DNA of 44,886 nt, taken from NCBI GenBank assembly GCA_015487555.1, contig WFPK01000096.1:1-44886 (forward strand), given 5' to 3'. The notes beneath the pieces were generated by a model. It did no database searches, had not been told where the DNA came from, and saw nothing but the letters and a program-made list of their open reading frames with translations. This document shows positions 33,738 to 42,470 of this stretch, one piece after another (within the stretch, counting starts at the first letter, position 1; every line of letters begins with the position of its first letter). Made by a program: the position numbers and the translations under genes. The DNA comes from Phycisphaerales bacterium. GTDB taxonomy: Bacteria > Planctomycetota > Phycisphaerae > Phycisphaerales > UBA1924.

Positions 33738-34492
33738 GATAAGCTGCTCCCCATAGGCCTCTTCCCCGATCGGCACGAAGTGTTCTCAACAATCGAAGCG
33801 ACCTTCCCATCGCGCATTGTGAGTTGATATTGCGCATAGGCTGCGATTTCAGGCTCGTGTGTCACCATCATGATCGTCTTGCCCTGCTCGTGGAGCTCGG
33901 TCAAGAGTTGCATAATCGAATCGCCTGTTGCGGTGTCCAGATTTCCCGTCGGCTCGTCAGCCAGAAGCACCGAAGGCTCATTCGACAGCGCCCGCGCGAT
34001 CGCCACACGCTGCTGTTGACCACCCGAGAGCTCCGTCGGGCGATGTCCGAGCCGATCACCAAGCCCGACGCGATCCGCAATCGCCCGCGCCCGATCGGAA
34101 GCGACCTGTGCATCAATCCCCTGATAAAACAGGGGCAGCTCGATATTTTCTTGCACAGTCAGCTGTGGGATCAGGTTGAAACTTTGAAACACGAACCCGA
34201 GGTGCTTGAGCCGAAGGTCGGAGAGCGCGTCGTCGCTCATGCTCGATATATCCTGCCCCTCGAGCGCATACGACCCGCTCGTCGGGCGATCAAGACACCC
34301 CAAAAGATTGAGCATCGTGCTCTTGCCCGACCCGCTGGCTCCTGAGATCGCCCAGAAACTTCCATGCTCGATGTTCAGATCAACCCCCGCCAGCGCATGG
34401 ACATCCTGGTCACCCATGCGATAGGTCTTCCAGACCGCGCGGAGTTCGATGACATGCTTGGATCGGGCGGGGTTTGTTGTCGGCGTGTTCAA
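33731..34492 (-). CDS. MacB/LolD-type ABC transporter ATPase
   Basis: A 253-residue ATP-binding protein: Walker A GASGSGKST (about 51-59), Q-loop in GFVFQSFNLIP, signature LSGGQQQRVAIARAL, Walker B VLLADEPTGNLD and switch histidine in MMVTHEPE. This is the LolD/MacB ATPase subgroup, which pairs with FtsX-like permeases. It overlaps the permease gene by 7 bp and the adaptor gene by 4 bp, so the proteins are translated together. The C-terminal tail (after TMRDGKVASIVE) is longer than usual by about 20 residues and rich in serine and cysteine. Confidence 0.93.
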   Translation of the reverse strand: MNTPTTNPARSKHVIELRAVWKTYRMGDQDVHALAGVDLNIEHGSFWAISGASGSGKSTMLNLLGCLDRPTSGSYALEGQDISSMSDDALSDLRLKHLGFVFQSFNLIPQLTVQENIELPLFYQGIDAQVASDRARAIADRVGLGDRLGHRPTELSGGQQQRVAIARALSNEPSVLLADEPTGNLDTATGDSIMQLLTELHEQGKTIMMVTHEPEIAAYAQYQLTMRDGKVASIVENTSCRSGKRPMGSSLSC

Positions 34493-36084
34493 GGTCGATT
34501 CCCCGACCCTCTCCCCGACCCTCCCCCTGACCCTCTTCCCGACATCCCGCTTGGGGCAGGCCTGCGGGCTTTGGGTCTTTGTGTTTGCTCAGATTCTGGG
34601 CGTGCCCGATCCCCAGGCGATTCATTTGCGCCAAGAGGCGGGGTCAAGAGCACTTGTTCGCCCTCTTCGAGTCCACTGAGGATGTGGATCATTGTATTGT
34701 TATCAAGCCCGGTGACAACGGACCTCGCCTTGGACTCGTTGCCCTTGACGACATACACCACCGATTCGCCCGCGCGTCCAACCACTGCCTGGATCGGCAC
34801 GAATAGCGCATCTGTATAGTGTTCGATGAGCACTGTCGCCTTGCAGCTCATACCTGTTCGCAGCGCCGGATGTATGCCGTCGATCATGATTTGGGTGTCG
34901 TAGACTTTGAGATCCGGATTCATAAAGACCGAAGTCGCATCAGGCAGCGGGGCGATCTTGGTGACTTTCCCGGTAAAGTTTGCATCGGGGAGCGCATCGA
35001 CCTTGATTTGCACCGATTGTCCAAGCTTGACTTTCCCCAGCGCTGATTCTTGCACACGGATGACCACCATCATCGAATCCGCAGTTGGCAGATGGATCAG
35101 CTCTTGCCGTTCCCAGACCTCTTGTCCTTCATCCAAAGGCTGGGTATCGCCCCGCCAGCTGAACTCCGAGCTCGTGGCATACACCACCATTCCGTCGGCG
35201 GGGGCGTAGATTTTTGTTTTGGAGATCTGGTCTTCGATTTTGGTCAGCCGATTCTTTTGACGATTCTGCTCGGCTTCCAGGGCGCGAAGCCTTGCCTGGG
35301 CCTGCACAAGATTGCTTGCGGATTCTCGTTTGACACGCTTGAGGGCGAGCTCCTTCTGTTCGATATCCGAATCAAGCTCGGCCAATCGACGCGTATGGGT
35401 GTAATCGGTAAGCAGCGAAAGATTCTCCTTGGCCAGCGCAACCTGTAGCTCGGCCCGCTTGAGGGCAAGCTCATCGGCGCGGTACTGTGTCTCCGAAAGA
35501 TACTTTTCAGCGTAGAGTTTTTTCGACCATCCAAACTCGTCGGTCGCGCGCCGAAAATCCTCCTGTGCCAGCGTCACATCCGTTTGGGCCTGCATCAAAG
35601 ATTTGGGCCAATCGCCTTCGAGGTATTTGATTTTGTCCTCGATCGCAAACTGATTTTCGAGCTCAGCCTTGGCGATGTTACTCTGCGACTGGATCTTGGT
35701 GACCTCAAGATTCTCTTGCGCAGAGACAAAGTTCGCATCCGTATTCTCGACCTGAATCTGCTGATCCACAAGTCGATCCTGAAGAGCGCTCGAATCGAGC
35801 TCGATCAACAGATCACCTTTCTTGACAGTCACCCCCTCATCGATCACATAGATCACCGAGGTCCGCCCCTCAACTTCGCTTTTGACTATAAACTGATCGC
35901 GGGATTTGATTGTCCCCGATTCGGTCAGCCCAATCGTCAACGCCCCTCGCTCAAGAGTAAACACCGATCCGGCATCTACCTTATTTGAAGATCGGGCATT
36001 GGCGACCGACACCGCTGTAGCTACGCTCGCGATGACCACCACAGCCGATACCAGCATAATCAGATTCTTTGTTGCTCGCTTCAT
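34489..36084 (-). CDS. MacA/HlyD-type periplasmic adaptor
   Basis: A 531-residue membrane-fusion protein: an N-terminal signal anchor (about 8-30), a barrel-sandwich lipoyl half (SEVEGRTSVIYVIDEGVTVKKGD), a long coiled-coil hairpin (about 105-280, rich in Glu, Leu and Lys), the second lipoyl half (KTKIYAPADGMVVYA) and beta-barrel domains. It connects the inner-membrane permease to TolC. The hairpin is long, suited to an outer channel reaching far into the periplasm. The last 45 residues are low-complexity, basic and Gly/Ser/Arg/Pro-rich, which is unusual for MacA. The start at 36084 gives a standard signal anchor. It overlaps the ATPase gene by 4 bp. Confidence 0.9.
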   Translation of the reverse strand: MKRATKNLIMLVSAVVVIASVATAVSVANARSSNKVDAGSVFTLERGALTIGLTESGTIKSRDQFIVKSEVEGRTSVIYVIDEGVTVKKGDLLIELDSSALQDRLVDQQIQVENTDANFVSAQENLEVTKIQSQSNIAKAELENQFAIEDKIKYLEGDWPKSLMQAQTDVTLAQEDFRRATDEFGWSKKLYAEKYLSETQYRADELALKRAELQVALAKENLSLLTDYTHTRRLAELDSDIEQKELALKRVKRESASNLVQAQARLRALEAEQNRQKNRLTKIEDQISKTKIYAPADGMVVYATSSEFSWRGDTQPLDEGQEVWERQELIHLPTADSMMVVIRVQESALGKVKLGQSVQIKVDALPDANFTGKVTKIAPLPDATSVFMNPDLKVYDTQIMIDGIHPALRTGMSCKATVLIEHYTDALFVPIQAVVGRAGESVVYVVKGNESKARSVVTGLDNNTMIHILSGLEEGEQVLLTPPLGANESPGDRARPESEQTQRPKARRPAPSGMSGRGSGGGSGRGSGNRP

Positions 36085-36109
36085 CGCAAAGTCCTCAGAG
36101 CGCCAACGC

Positions 36110-38059
36110 TCAGTTCATCACATTCTTGCTTATCCTGTTGTGCTCGTTCGATCCCAACTCGCCCAAAGCCTCCTTGAGCTCGTCGATGTCGTAGGTGCTT
36201 GGGTCAAACTCAACCCAAAGCCCATCGCCAGTCACATCGAGCACCCCCAGATCACGCTGGAGCTCGAGCTCGCCGATCCGATAGCTCACCACCGCGCTGG
36301 TGAGCGCATCTTGGGCAGCGTTGAGCGCGTTCTGTGCTTCGAGCAGGTCACGGATCTCGGCTCGGCCGGCCTGGAGAAACAAGTTGGTCGAATCCACCCG
36401 GCGCTGGGCAACACGAACCGCCTCGGCCTGAATCTGAATCGACTCCCTCGCTTCGAGCAAATTCCCAAGCACTGTGCGCACATCAAACTTGACCGAATCC
36501 TCGATCTCCTGAAATCCGCGAACCGTTTGCTCGTAGCTGATCAACGCATTGCGATAGCTATTGCGCTCGGCGGTACGCTCGATGGGCAGGTCGATCCCGA
36601 TCAGAAGCGAGTAAAACCCACGATCAGTCCTCAGCTGGGCGTTGTCGCTGTCGGCGCTGCTCAATGACCGAGGCTCGCCCAGCGACGCCGAGCCCAAAAG
36701 TGTCACATCGGCGCGAAGATTATCCGCAGCAACAACCACCCCGCGCTGGGCATCAACAATCTCGCCCACAGCTACCCGCAGATCGAGCCGATTCATCAAC
36801 GCGATCAAGATCGCATCCGATTCAAGCAACTCCATCGGCCCCGCATCTTCTGCCGAAGGGGGCTTGAGGGTCACCGGAGCATCGGCAGGCGGAACAGGCT
36901 CATCGGTTCCCAATTTCTGAGGCTCCAAGTATCGGGCATACCGATCAGAGTTGAGTAACACATCAAACTCCGCCGGATCAAGCTCGATCTTCGCATCGGT
37001 CGGCAACCCCAGTGACATCTTGAACCGATCAAGCGATCGCTCGTGGGCCTGCACCGCGCTGATCCACGAGTCGCGAGCGCGAAGCTCGTCCTGCACCGAC
37101 TGATCCACCTGAATCTCAGGGAGCCGACCCGCATCGGCCAATCGCCGGGCGCGCCGGGTCGAGGAAATCACCCGCTCATAGTTCGCCTGGGCATTGGCAA
37201 CCCGGTCGAGCTGCTGGAGCACCGAAAGATAATCACTCGCGATCCCCACCGCAAAGGTCCGCTTGAAGCGCTCAAAGCGGTAAATCGAATACACCACATC
37301 CCGCTGGGCCTGCGTCAGAGGCTCACTGACCACAAACCTGCTCGACCCACGCAAAAGCGGGATCGACAAGCTCGTATCAAGCCGAACCCCCGTCGAGCTC
37401 TCCTTGGATCCACTGAGCAGTTTGGCCAGATCAACCGCCAGTAATCCCAAAAACTGCGATCCATCTTTGAATCGTCGAGACACCGATACTGAGTCCTGAT
37501 TGAGAATTCCGTTGGTCTCCGAGTTGGCACCCAGGCTCGAGCTCGCGGTGGTGTCGAGCACGCCTGCCCAGATCGAGCGGAACGCGTTGCGCTGCAGATC
37601 AAGCCGAAGCGCTGTCTGGAAGACGGTTTCTTTCTGCGATTGGTAGAGTCGGCTGTTGCTCGCTGCGATCATGAGCGCTTCGTTCAATGAAATCTTGGGT
37701 ACCTGCGCATCGCCAAGGTTGATAGAAGTATCGTCGAATCGCCGATCGGCAAAGTACCGCGCATCGGGCCATTGCTCGATGAGCTCGTCGTCGCTCGATC
37801 CGGCACTGGCGGGTATCCGCATCGGCAGGTGCTGATCGAGCAAAAGCCGACGCCGAAGGGTGTCGCTGGCGGGCTCGATGGTGAACCCGTCTTCGGTGCG
37901 TCCCATCGCGGCTTGCCAGGATTCATCGAGAATCTTCGTCGCCACATCATCCGCTTGGGTGCGATACGACTCGGGCGATCGGCACCCACCTAGGGTCAGC
38001 AACGCGCACGAGACAACGATTCCTTGTCCGATGATGCGATGAGCATCCATACCCGCCAT
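36110..38059 (-). CDS. TolC-like outer-membrane efflux channel, lipoprotein
   Basis: A 649-residue outer-membrane factor. The mature part has the repeated long helices of TolC proteins (QAQRDVVYSIYRFERFKRTFA, ANYERVISSTRRARRLADAG, and in the second half SYEQTVRGFQEIEDSVKFDVR). A lipoprotein signal peptide ends in the lipobox LTLGGC just after the start. I chose the start at 38059 with AGGA about 10 bases upstream; 38050 is also possible. The longer frame to 38233 would overlap the next gene and put extra sequence before the signal peptide. It lies 25 bases upstream of the adaptor gene and completes the tripartite pump. Substrates cannot be told from sequence. Confidence 0.88.
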   Translation of the reverse strand: MAGMDAHRIIGQGIVVSCALLTLGGCRSPESYRTQADDVATKILDESWQAAMGRTEDGFTIEPASDTLRRRLLLDQHLPMRIPASAGSSDDELIEQWPDARYFADRRFDDTSINLGDAQVPKISLNEALMIAASNSRLYQSQKETVFQTALRLDLQRNAFRSIWAGVLDTTASSSLGANSETNGILNQDSVSVSRRFKDGSQFLGLLAVDLAKLLSGSKESSTGVRLDTSLSIPLLRGSSRFVVSEPLTQAQRDVVYSIYRFERFKRTFAVGIASDYLSVLQQLDRVANAQANYERVISSTRRARRLADAGRLPEIQVDQSVQDELRARDSWISAVQAHERSLDRFKMSLGLPTDAKIELDPAEFDVLLNSDRYARYLEPQKLGTDEPVPPADAPVTLKPPSAEDAGPMELLESDAILIALMNRLDLRVAVGEIVDAQRGVVVAADNLRADVTLLGSASLGEPRSLSSADSDNAQLRTDRGFYSLLIGIDLPIERTAERNSYRNALISYEQTVRGFQEIEDSVKFDVRTVLGNLLEARESIQIQAEAVRVAQRRVDSTNLFLQAGRAEIRDLLEAQNALNAAQDALTSAVVSYRIGELELQRDLGVLDVTGDGLWVEFDPSTYDIDELKEALGELGSNEHNRISKNVMN

Positions 38060-38226
38060 AGCACCAGCTTCCTGCATCCAAAGGACCGCGCAGCGTCCAC
38101 CCACGGGCCACATACCCATGCCTGATCCACTAAATCTTTGCCGAGCAAGCCCTTCGAGACGAAAAGCCTGTTTCTCGGAGAGTATCCTACATCCCAAACC
38201 CATCAGGGTTGCAAGGCTCCACAGAA

Positions 38227-39153
38227 TCAGCACGCTTTCTCGCGCATAGTTTCGAGCACCCCGACGAGCTCATCGGCCAACTCGTTGGCGATCATCCCGC
38301 TGCTGCTGTGGTGATGCTCGACCCATCGCTCGCCTGCGATCGCATGGGCCTGCACCCCGATTGCGCAGCTCATGAAGAGGCCGATCCCCTGGGCAATCAA
38401 ACCCCCGATCACCCCGCTGAGCACATCGCCAGTCCCCCCAACCCCCATCGCTGAGCACCCCCGATCGCACACCCAGACCCGATGCCCATCCGAGACAACC
38501 GTGCCCGATCCTTTGAGCACCACCACGCACCCGATCCGCTGGGCGAGTCCGATGCAGGCTTCGATCCGATCCGATGCACTCCCCGCTGGCTCGCCCGTGA
38601 TGGACAGGTTGTCCATCAATCGCTTGGCCTCGCCCGGGTGAGGCGTGAGCACCAGATTGGCCCGCACATCGCGCCCAAAGTCAGGCATCGCTGCGAGCGC
38701 ATTGAGCCCGTCGGCATCGACCACGATCGGCACCTCTTCCTGTCCAACAAGACGAACCACGATCTGCCCGACCCCATGCCCCGTGCCCATCCCAGGCCCA
38801 ACGACGATCGCATCACTTGTGCGCACAAGCTCGTCGATGATCGGCGCTGCGCTCGATGCGATCATCGCCCGATCCGCATCAACCTCGACCCCGAACCCGG
38901 TCGCAAAGGGCGCCAGCGTCAGCACCGCTTCGACAATCGGCATCGGCGTCATGATCTTGACGAGCCCGCACCCCGACCGGATCGCCCCCATCGCAGCCAG
39001 TGCCGGCGCGCCGATCATCGTGGCTGCGAAATCCTCATCCCGGTGCCTCCCCGCAGAGCCGCCGATGATCCCGACGGTGCCAAAGGTGCCTTTGTGCCCA
39101 TCTTCGGGTCGGCGAGGGAGTTTGGGCAGTGTATCAACTCGTTGTGCATCCAT
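38227..39153 (-). CDS. nnrD: ADP-dependent NAD(P)H-hydrate dehydratase
   Basis: A 308-residue YjeF C-terminal-type enzyme that repairs NADHX and NADPHX by dehydration with ADP or ATP. Family blocks: GTFGTVGIIGGSAG, VVGPGMGTG, VDADGLNAL, LTPHPGEAKRL, VVLKGSGTVV and GGTGDVLSGVIGG, the last being the nucleotide-binding and catalytic Asp region. The N-terminal epimerase domain (NnrE) is absent, so the epimerase must be encoded elsewhere. The start at 39153 is an ATG; a GTG at 39168 would add five residues. It is divergent from tatD by 45 bases, so the two share a promoter region. Confidence 0.92.
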   Translation of the reverse strand: MDAQRVDTLPKLPRRPEDGHKGTFGTVGIIGGSAGRHRDEDFAATMIGAPALAAMGAIRSGCGLVKIMTPMPIVEAVLTLAPFATGFGVEVDADRAMIASSAAPIIDELVRTSDAIVVGPGMGTGHGVGQIVVRLVGQEEVPIVVDADGLNALAAMPDFGRDVRANLVLTPHPGEAKRLMDNLSITGEPAGSASDRIEACIGLAQRIGCVVVLKGSGTVVSDGHRVWVCDRGCSAMGVGGTGDVLSGVIGGLIAQGIGLFMSCAIGVQAHAIAGERWVEHHHSSSGMIANELADELVGVLETMREKAC

Positions 39154-39198
39154 ACCCCATTGTTGCACGCCCGAGGCTCGACTTCCCTACCATTGCCC

Positions 39199-40023
39199 AT
39201 GATCGACACCCACGCCCACCTCACTTTCCCCGACTACGCCGGCCGAATCGACGAAGTGATCCAGCAGGCTGCCGATGCAGGCGTCACCGGGATCATCACC
39301 ATCGCCACCACCACCGTCGATGCCCATGATGCCCTCCGGGTCGCCAAGGAATACGACCATGTCTGGTGCACCGCAGGCGTGCATCCTTTATACAGCGACA
39401 AAGAACCCCACGACTGGAACGCCATCCGCGAAATCGCCAAGCACGAAAAATGCGTCGCCTGGGGCGAGCTCGGGCTCGATAACAAACACTCCAGACCAGT
39501 CCGCTCGATCCAAGACCCGGTTCTCGCTACCCACCTCGCCTTCATCGAATCGTGCAAAGCCGAAGGCATCGACCTTCCCATCGTCATCCACTGCCGAGAG
39601 GCCTTCGACGATCTTTTGCCCATCCTCCGCGCAACCACCCTCGATCCATCGCGCTTCGTCTTCCACTGTTTCACCGGCAACCCAGACCAGGCCCGCGCAG
39701 TGCTCGATTTCGGCGCCATGATCTCCTTCACAGGCGTCGTCACCTACAAAAACGCCAAAGAGGTCGCCGAGTCGGCCAAGCTCGTCCCCGACGATCGCAT
39801 CATGGTCGAAACCGATTCCCCCTTCCTTTCGCCCGATCCCAAACGAGGCACCCGCCCCTGCGTCCCCGCCTACGCCCGGTACACCGCACAGTTCCTCGCA
39901 GCCCTGCGCAACACCCCCTTCGAGCAGTTCCACGAGCAGATCGACACCAACACCGAGTCATTCTTTGGCATCAAAGCCCCCAAACCATCGCCTGAAATCA
40001 TCGCGAACCCCTGCACATGCTGA
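39199..40023 (+). CDS. tatD: TatD-family metal-dependent DNase
   Basis: A 274-residue amidohydrolase-fold exonuclease: DTHAHL (3-8), WGELGLDN with the catalytic glutamate, VIHCREAFDD, HCFTGNPDQA and VETDSPFLSPDPKRG. TatD/YcfH proteins trim 3' ends of DNA during repair or act as D-aminoacyl-tRNA-type hydrolases; this one fits the YcfH group. The start at 39199 gives the classical MIDTHAHL. The reading frame is open 239 codons further upstream, but that stretch is antisense to nnrD. The stop overlaps lgt by 7 bp (ATGCTGA). Confidence 0.93.
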   Translation: MIDTHAHLTFPDYAGRIDEVIQQAADAGVTGIITIATTTVDAHDALRVAKEYDHVWCTAGVHPLYSDKEPHDWNAIREIAKHEKCVAWGELGLDNKHSRPVRSIQDPVLATHLAFIESCKAEGIDLPIVIHCREAFDDLLPILRATTLDPSRFVFHCFTGNPDQARAVLDFGAMISFTGVVTYKNAKEVAESAKLVPDDRIMVETDSPFLSPDPKRGTRPCVPAYARYTAQFLAALRNTPFEQFHEQIDTNTESFFGIKAPKPSPEIIANPCTC

Positions 40024-41141
40024 ATCTCGCCACCTTCCAACCCGCCTCGGCTGCTGTCCAAACCAACCTCGGCGGATGGTTCCACGACTTCTCCCCCTTC
40101 CTCGTCAAGTTCACCCCGACCTTCGGCATCCGGTACTACGGGCTTTCCTACGCACTCGGGTTCACCTTCGCCTACCTCTTCCTCCGATTCCTCTCACGCC
40201 GAAACGCGACCCTCATCCCATACGATCGCATCGGCGACGCCATGATGTACCTCATCGTCGGCACCCTCGTCGGCGGCAGGCTCTTCTATGTCATCGGATA
40301 CGAACCTTCGCTTCTGATCGACTTTTCAAGCTCCGCGCCGTGGTGGGGGGTGCTGGCCATCAACAACGGCGGCATGGCATCGCACGGCGGCATCATCGGA
40401 TGCGCACTCGCTGCCTGGCGCATATCCAGAGGCTTCAAAGACCAAACCGGCAAAATCGTCGGGCGATGCTCGCCGTTGCATATCTTTGACACCGCGGTCC
40501 TGATCGCACCCTTCGGCTTGTTCTTCGGCCGAATCGCCAACTTCATCAACGGCGAACTCCTGGGCAAAATCGTCGCCAACCCGGGACAACACGCCCCCTG
40601 GTGGGCGGTGCGCTACCCACAAGAAATCACCACACTCGCCGACTCCCAACTCGCCCAAACCCCCGAGCAGATGAACCAGATCATCGAGCTCTCGATGAAA
40701 CACATGCTCCCCAACGAACAAGATTGGTTCCAAGGGTACTACCGCATGCTCGATCTCATCCAACGCGGCGACGACACCCTCAAAGCCCAGCTCGAACCCT
40801 TGATCGCGGCAAGATATCCCACTCAACTTTTGCAGGCATCGCTCGATGGCTTGTTGGTGCTGGCCGTCGTCTGGATCATCGCCATGAAACCCCGTAAGCC
40901 CGGCTTGATTGCGGGCGCCTTCGCCATCACCTACGCCCTGGGCCGAATCCCCATGGATTTCATCCGCCTCCCCGACGCCGGCGTCTCCCAGTTCGGCCCC
41001 CTGACCCGAGGCCAAACCTACTCCGCGATTACCCTCCTCGTGGGGATTGTGCTGGTGGTTTATGCGATGCGATCATCGGCAGACAAACTCGGCGGGTGGA
41101 TGAAAAACAGCAAAGCGGAAAATCAGCAAAGCAGCAAATAA
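40017..41141 (+). CDS. lgt: Prolipoprotein diacylglyceryl transferase
   Basis: A 374-residue inner-membrane enzyme that moves diacylglycerol from phosphatidylglycerol to the lipobox cysteine of prolipoproteins, the first lipoprotein processing step. Motifs include FGIRYYGLSY (37-46), GGMASHGGIIG (118-128, with the essential histidine 123), and FGRIANFINGEL (170-181), plus RLPDAGVSQFG near the last helix. Between about 190 and 260 is a larger periplasmic loop than in E. coli Lgt (about 290 residues). The last 11 residues (NSKAENQQSSK) are encoded by a 37-bp repeat and are the same as the end of the convergent DUF368 protein. Translation is coupled to tatD. Confidence 0.95.
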   Translation: MLNLATFQPASAAVQTNLGGWFHDFSPFLVKFTPTFGIRYYGLSYALGFTFAYLFLRFLSRRNATLIPYDRIGDAMMYLIVGTLVGGRLFYVIGYEPSLLIDFSSSAPWWGVLAINNGGMASHGGIIGCALAAWRISRGFKDQTGKIVGRCSPLHIFDTAVLIAPFGLFFGRIANFINGELLGKIVANPGQHAPWWAVRYPQEITTLADSQLAQTPEQMNQIIELSMKHMLPNEQDWFQGYYRMLDLIQRGDDTLKAQLEPLIAARYPTQLLQASLDGLLVLAVVWIIAMKPRKPGLIAGAFAITYALGRIPMDFIRLPDAGVSQFGPLTRGQTYSAITLLVGIVLVVYAMRSSADKLGGWMKNSKAENQQSSK

Positions 41142-41344
41142 GAGGGAAGAGGAACGCAGAGGACGCAAAGATCACGCAGAGGTGCAGAGAAGAGTTTCTT
41201 ATTGGGTGCCACTACTCGACGCGCAGCGGCGCAGTAGTGCGACGGCTAAATACGATTCAAGACACTACTGCGCCCTGCGGGCGAGTAGTGGCACCCTTCT
41301 TCTTTCCTATTTGCTGCTTTGCTGATTTTCCGCTTTGCTGTTTT
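41104..41344. repeat. 37-bp inverted repeat flanking the palindrome, covering two gene ends
   Basis: Positions 41104-41140 are inverted exactly at 41308-41344. The left arm holds the last codons of lgt, the right arm the last codons of the DUF368 gene. The arms contain repeated AGCAAA units. Between the arms is a purine-rich stretch with CGCAGAGGACGCAAAGATCACGCAGAG (about 41154-41180), a type of repeat found outside genes in several bacterial groups, and the REPIN-like palindrome. Confidence 0.85.
41204..41296. repeat. REPIN-like dispersed palindrome, copy 2 (93 bp)
   Basis: It begins GGGTGCCACTACTCG (41204-41218) and ends with the exact inverse (41282-41296). Each half is again a hairpin, CACTACT...AGTAGTG left and CACTACTGCGCC...GGCGAGTAGTG right, with a variable centre. 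The length, ends and half-hairpins match the copy at 14827-14920. It sits between two convergent genes and is likely to act as a bidirectional transcription stop. Confidence 0.8.
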
Positions 41345-42290
41345 CTCTCCCCACCCTCGCAATCCCAACCGTCATCCCAAACCCAAGCACGATCAACCCA
41401 AGCGAGCCAACAACCTGCATCGCGCTGGGGGTAAATGTTTCTTGCTTCCAGTCTTTGGCATTGTCGAGCGACTGCATCTCGATGAGGTTTTCTTCCGTGA
41501 CGAGCTCGCCTTTGATGGTGTCGCCGATTTCGGGCAAAACCCCATCGCGGAAGGGATACAACCCCGCTGGGGCCGCGATGATCAAACCGAGCAAGACCCC
41601 AAGCGTGACGCGTTCGTATCGGTGCAGCACCCACTTGAGCACATTGCTCACCACCGCCACGCCCAGCAGCACGCCGATGCCGATGGGGATGATGATGCTC
41701 ATCTGGTCGATGACTGCGGAGACATCGCCAGCTTTGAGCGCAGAGATCGTGTCCTTGATCGCGCCGATGATCGGCTCATACAACCCAAGCAAGAGCAAGA
41801 GGAACGCGCCGGAAACTCCGGGCAGGATCATCGCACTGGCAGCTGCTGCCCCGCCGACGATGAACCCGACGGTGCCCGACATGCCGATGCTCTCACTTCC
41901 CATTTCTTGCAGTGCGACGAGTGCGCCCATCATCAGCACACCAAGGGCGAGCCCGGCGTAGGTGTCTTTTTTGATCGGTTTCGCCATCATCCAGAGGATC
42001 GGCACCCCGCCGAGGGTGAGCCCGATGAAGAGCGAGAACATGATCCACCGATGATTGACCAACGCCCAGTGGATCGTGCCTGCCAATCCACCGATCGCTG
42101 CGATCGCGCCCACCACGACCATCGCCAGCACCAAGATGGTCTTGCGTGAGAATCGGAATCGGGTCGCATCGGACACCGCGTCGATGAAGAGGGTGTAGAT
42201 GCCGCAGGCGACGAGCATGGTGCCCCCGGAGATGCCGGGGACGAGGTTGGCCAGCCCCATGAGCACGCCTGCGAGCCCGCACCGGATCAT
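41307..42290 (-). CDS. DUF368 polyprenyl-phosphate translocase-like protein
   Basis: A 327-residue membrane protein with about nine hydrophobic segments. Two copies of the family signature face each other: GLANLVPGISGGT near the N-terminus and ASAMILPGVSGAFLL in the middle. DUF368 proteins such as PopT recycle undecaprenyl phosphate across the inner membrane for peptidoglycan and glycan synthesis. I prefer the start at 42290, with AGGAG five bases upstream; the longer frame to 42347 adds 19 polar residues and lacks a ribosome site. The C-terminal NSKAENQQSSK comes from the 37-bp repeat and is probably a late addition. Confidence 0.88.
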   Translation of the reverse strand: MIRCGLAGVLMGLANLVPGISGGTMLVACGIYTLFIDAVSDATRFRFSRKTILVLAMVVVGAIAAIGGLAGTIHWALVNHRWIMFSLFIGLTLGGVPILWMMAKPIKKDTYAGLALGVLMMGALVALQEMGSESIGMSGTVGFIVGGAAAASAMILPGVSGAFLLLLLGLYEPIIGAIKDTISALKAGDVSAVIDQMSIIIPIGIGVLLGVAVVSNVLKWVLHRYERVTLGVLLGLIIAAPAGLYPFRDGVLPEIGDTIKGELVTEENLIEMQSLDNAKDWKQETFTPSAMQVVGSLGLIVLGFGMTVGIARVGRENSKAENQQSSK

Positions 42291-42470
42291 CGGTACTCCT
42301 GATTTTTCGCAGACTTTTTCTTTGGAATTTCCTTGCGATTGGGTCATGGGGTTTTATCCATCTTGGGGTGTATGTCCATTTTTCGTCAGCCGGGGGGACA
42401 ATATCCGGTATCATCGACAGACCGCCCCGCCGATGTCCATTTGGGTGGGCATATTCTTCGGAGATTATCC

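Noticed and set aside
38482-39198. Open frame extending TatD upstream by 239 codons
   Set aside because: It is antisense to nnrD and its translation is Pro/Arg/His-rich without domain features; MIDTHAHL at 39199 is the family start.
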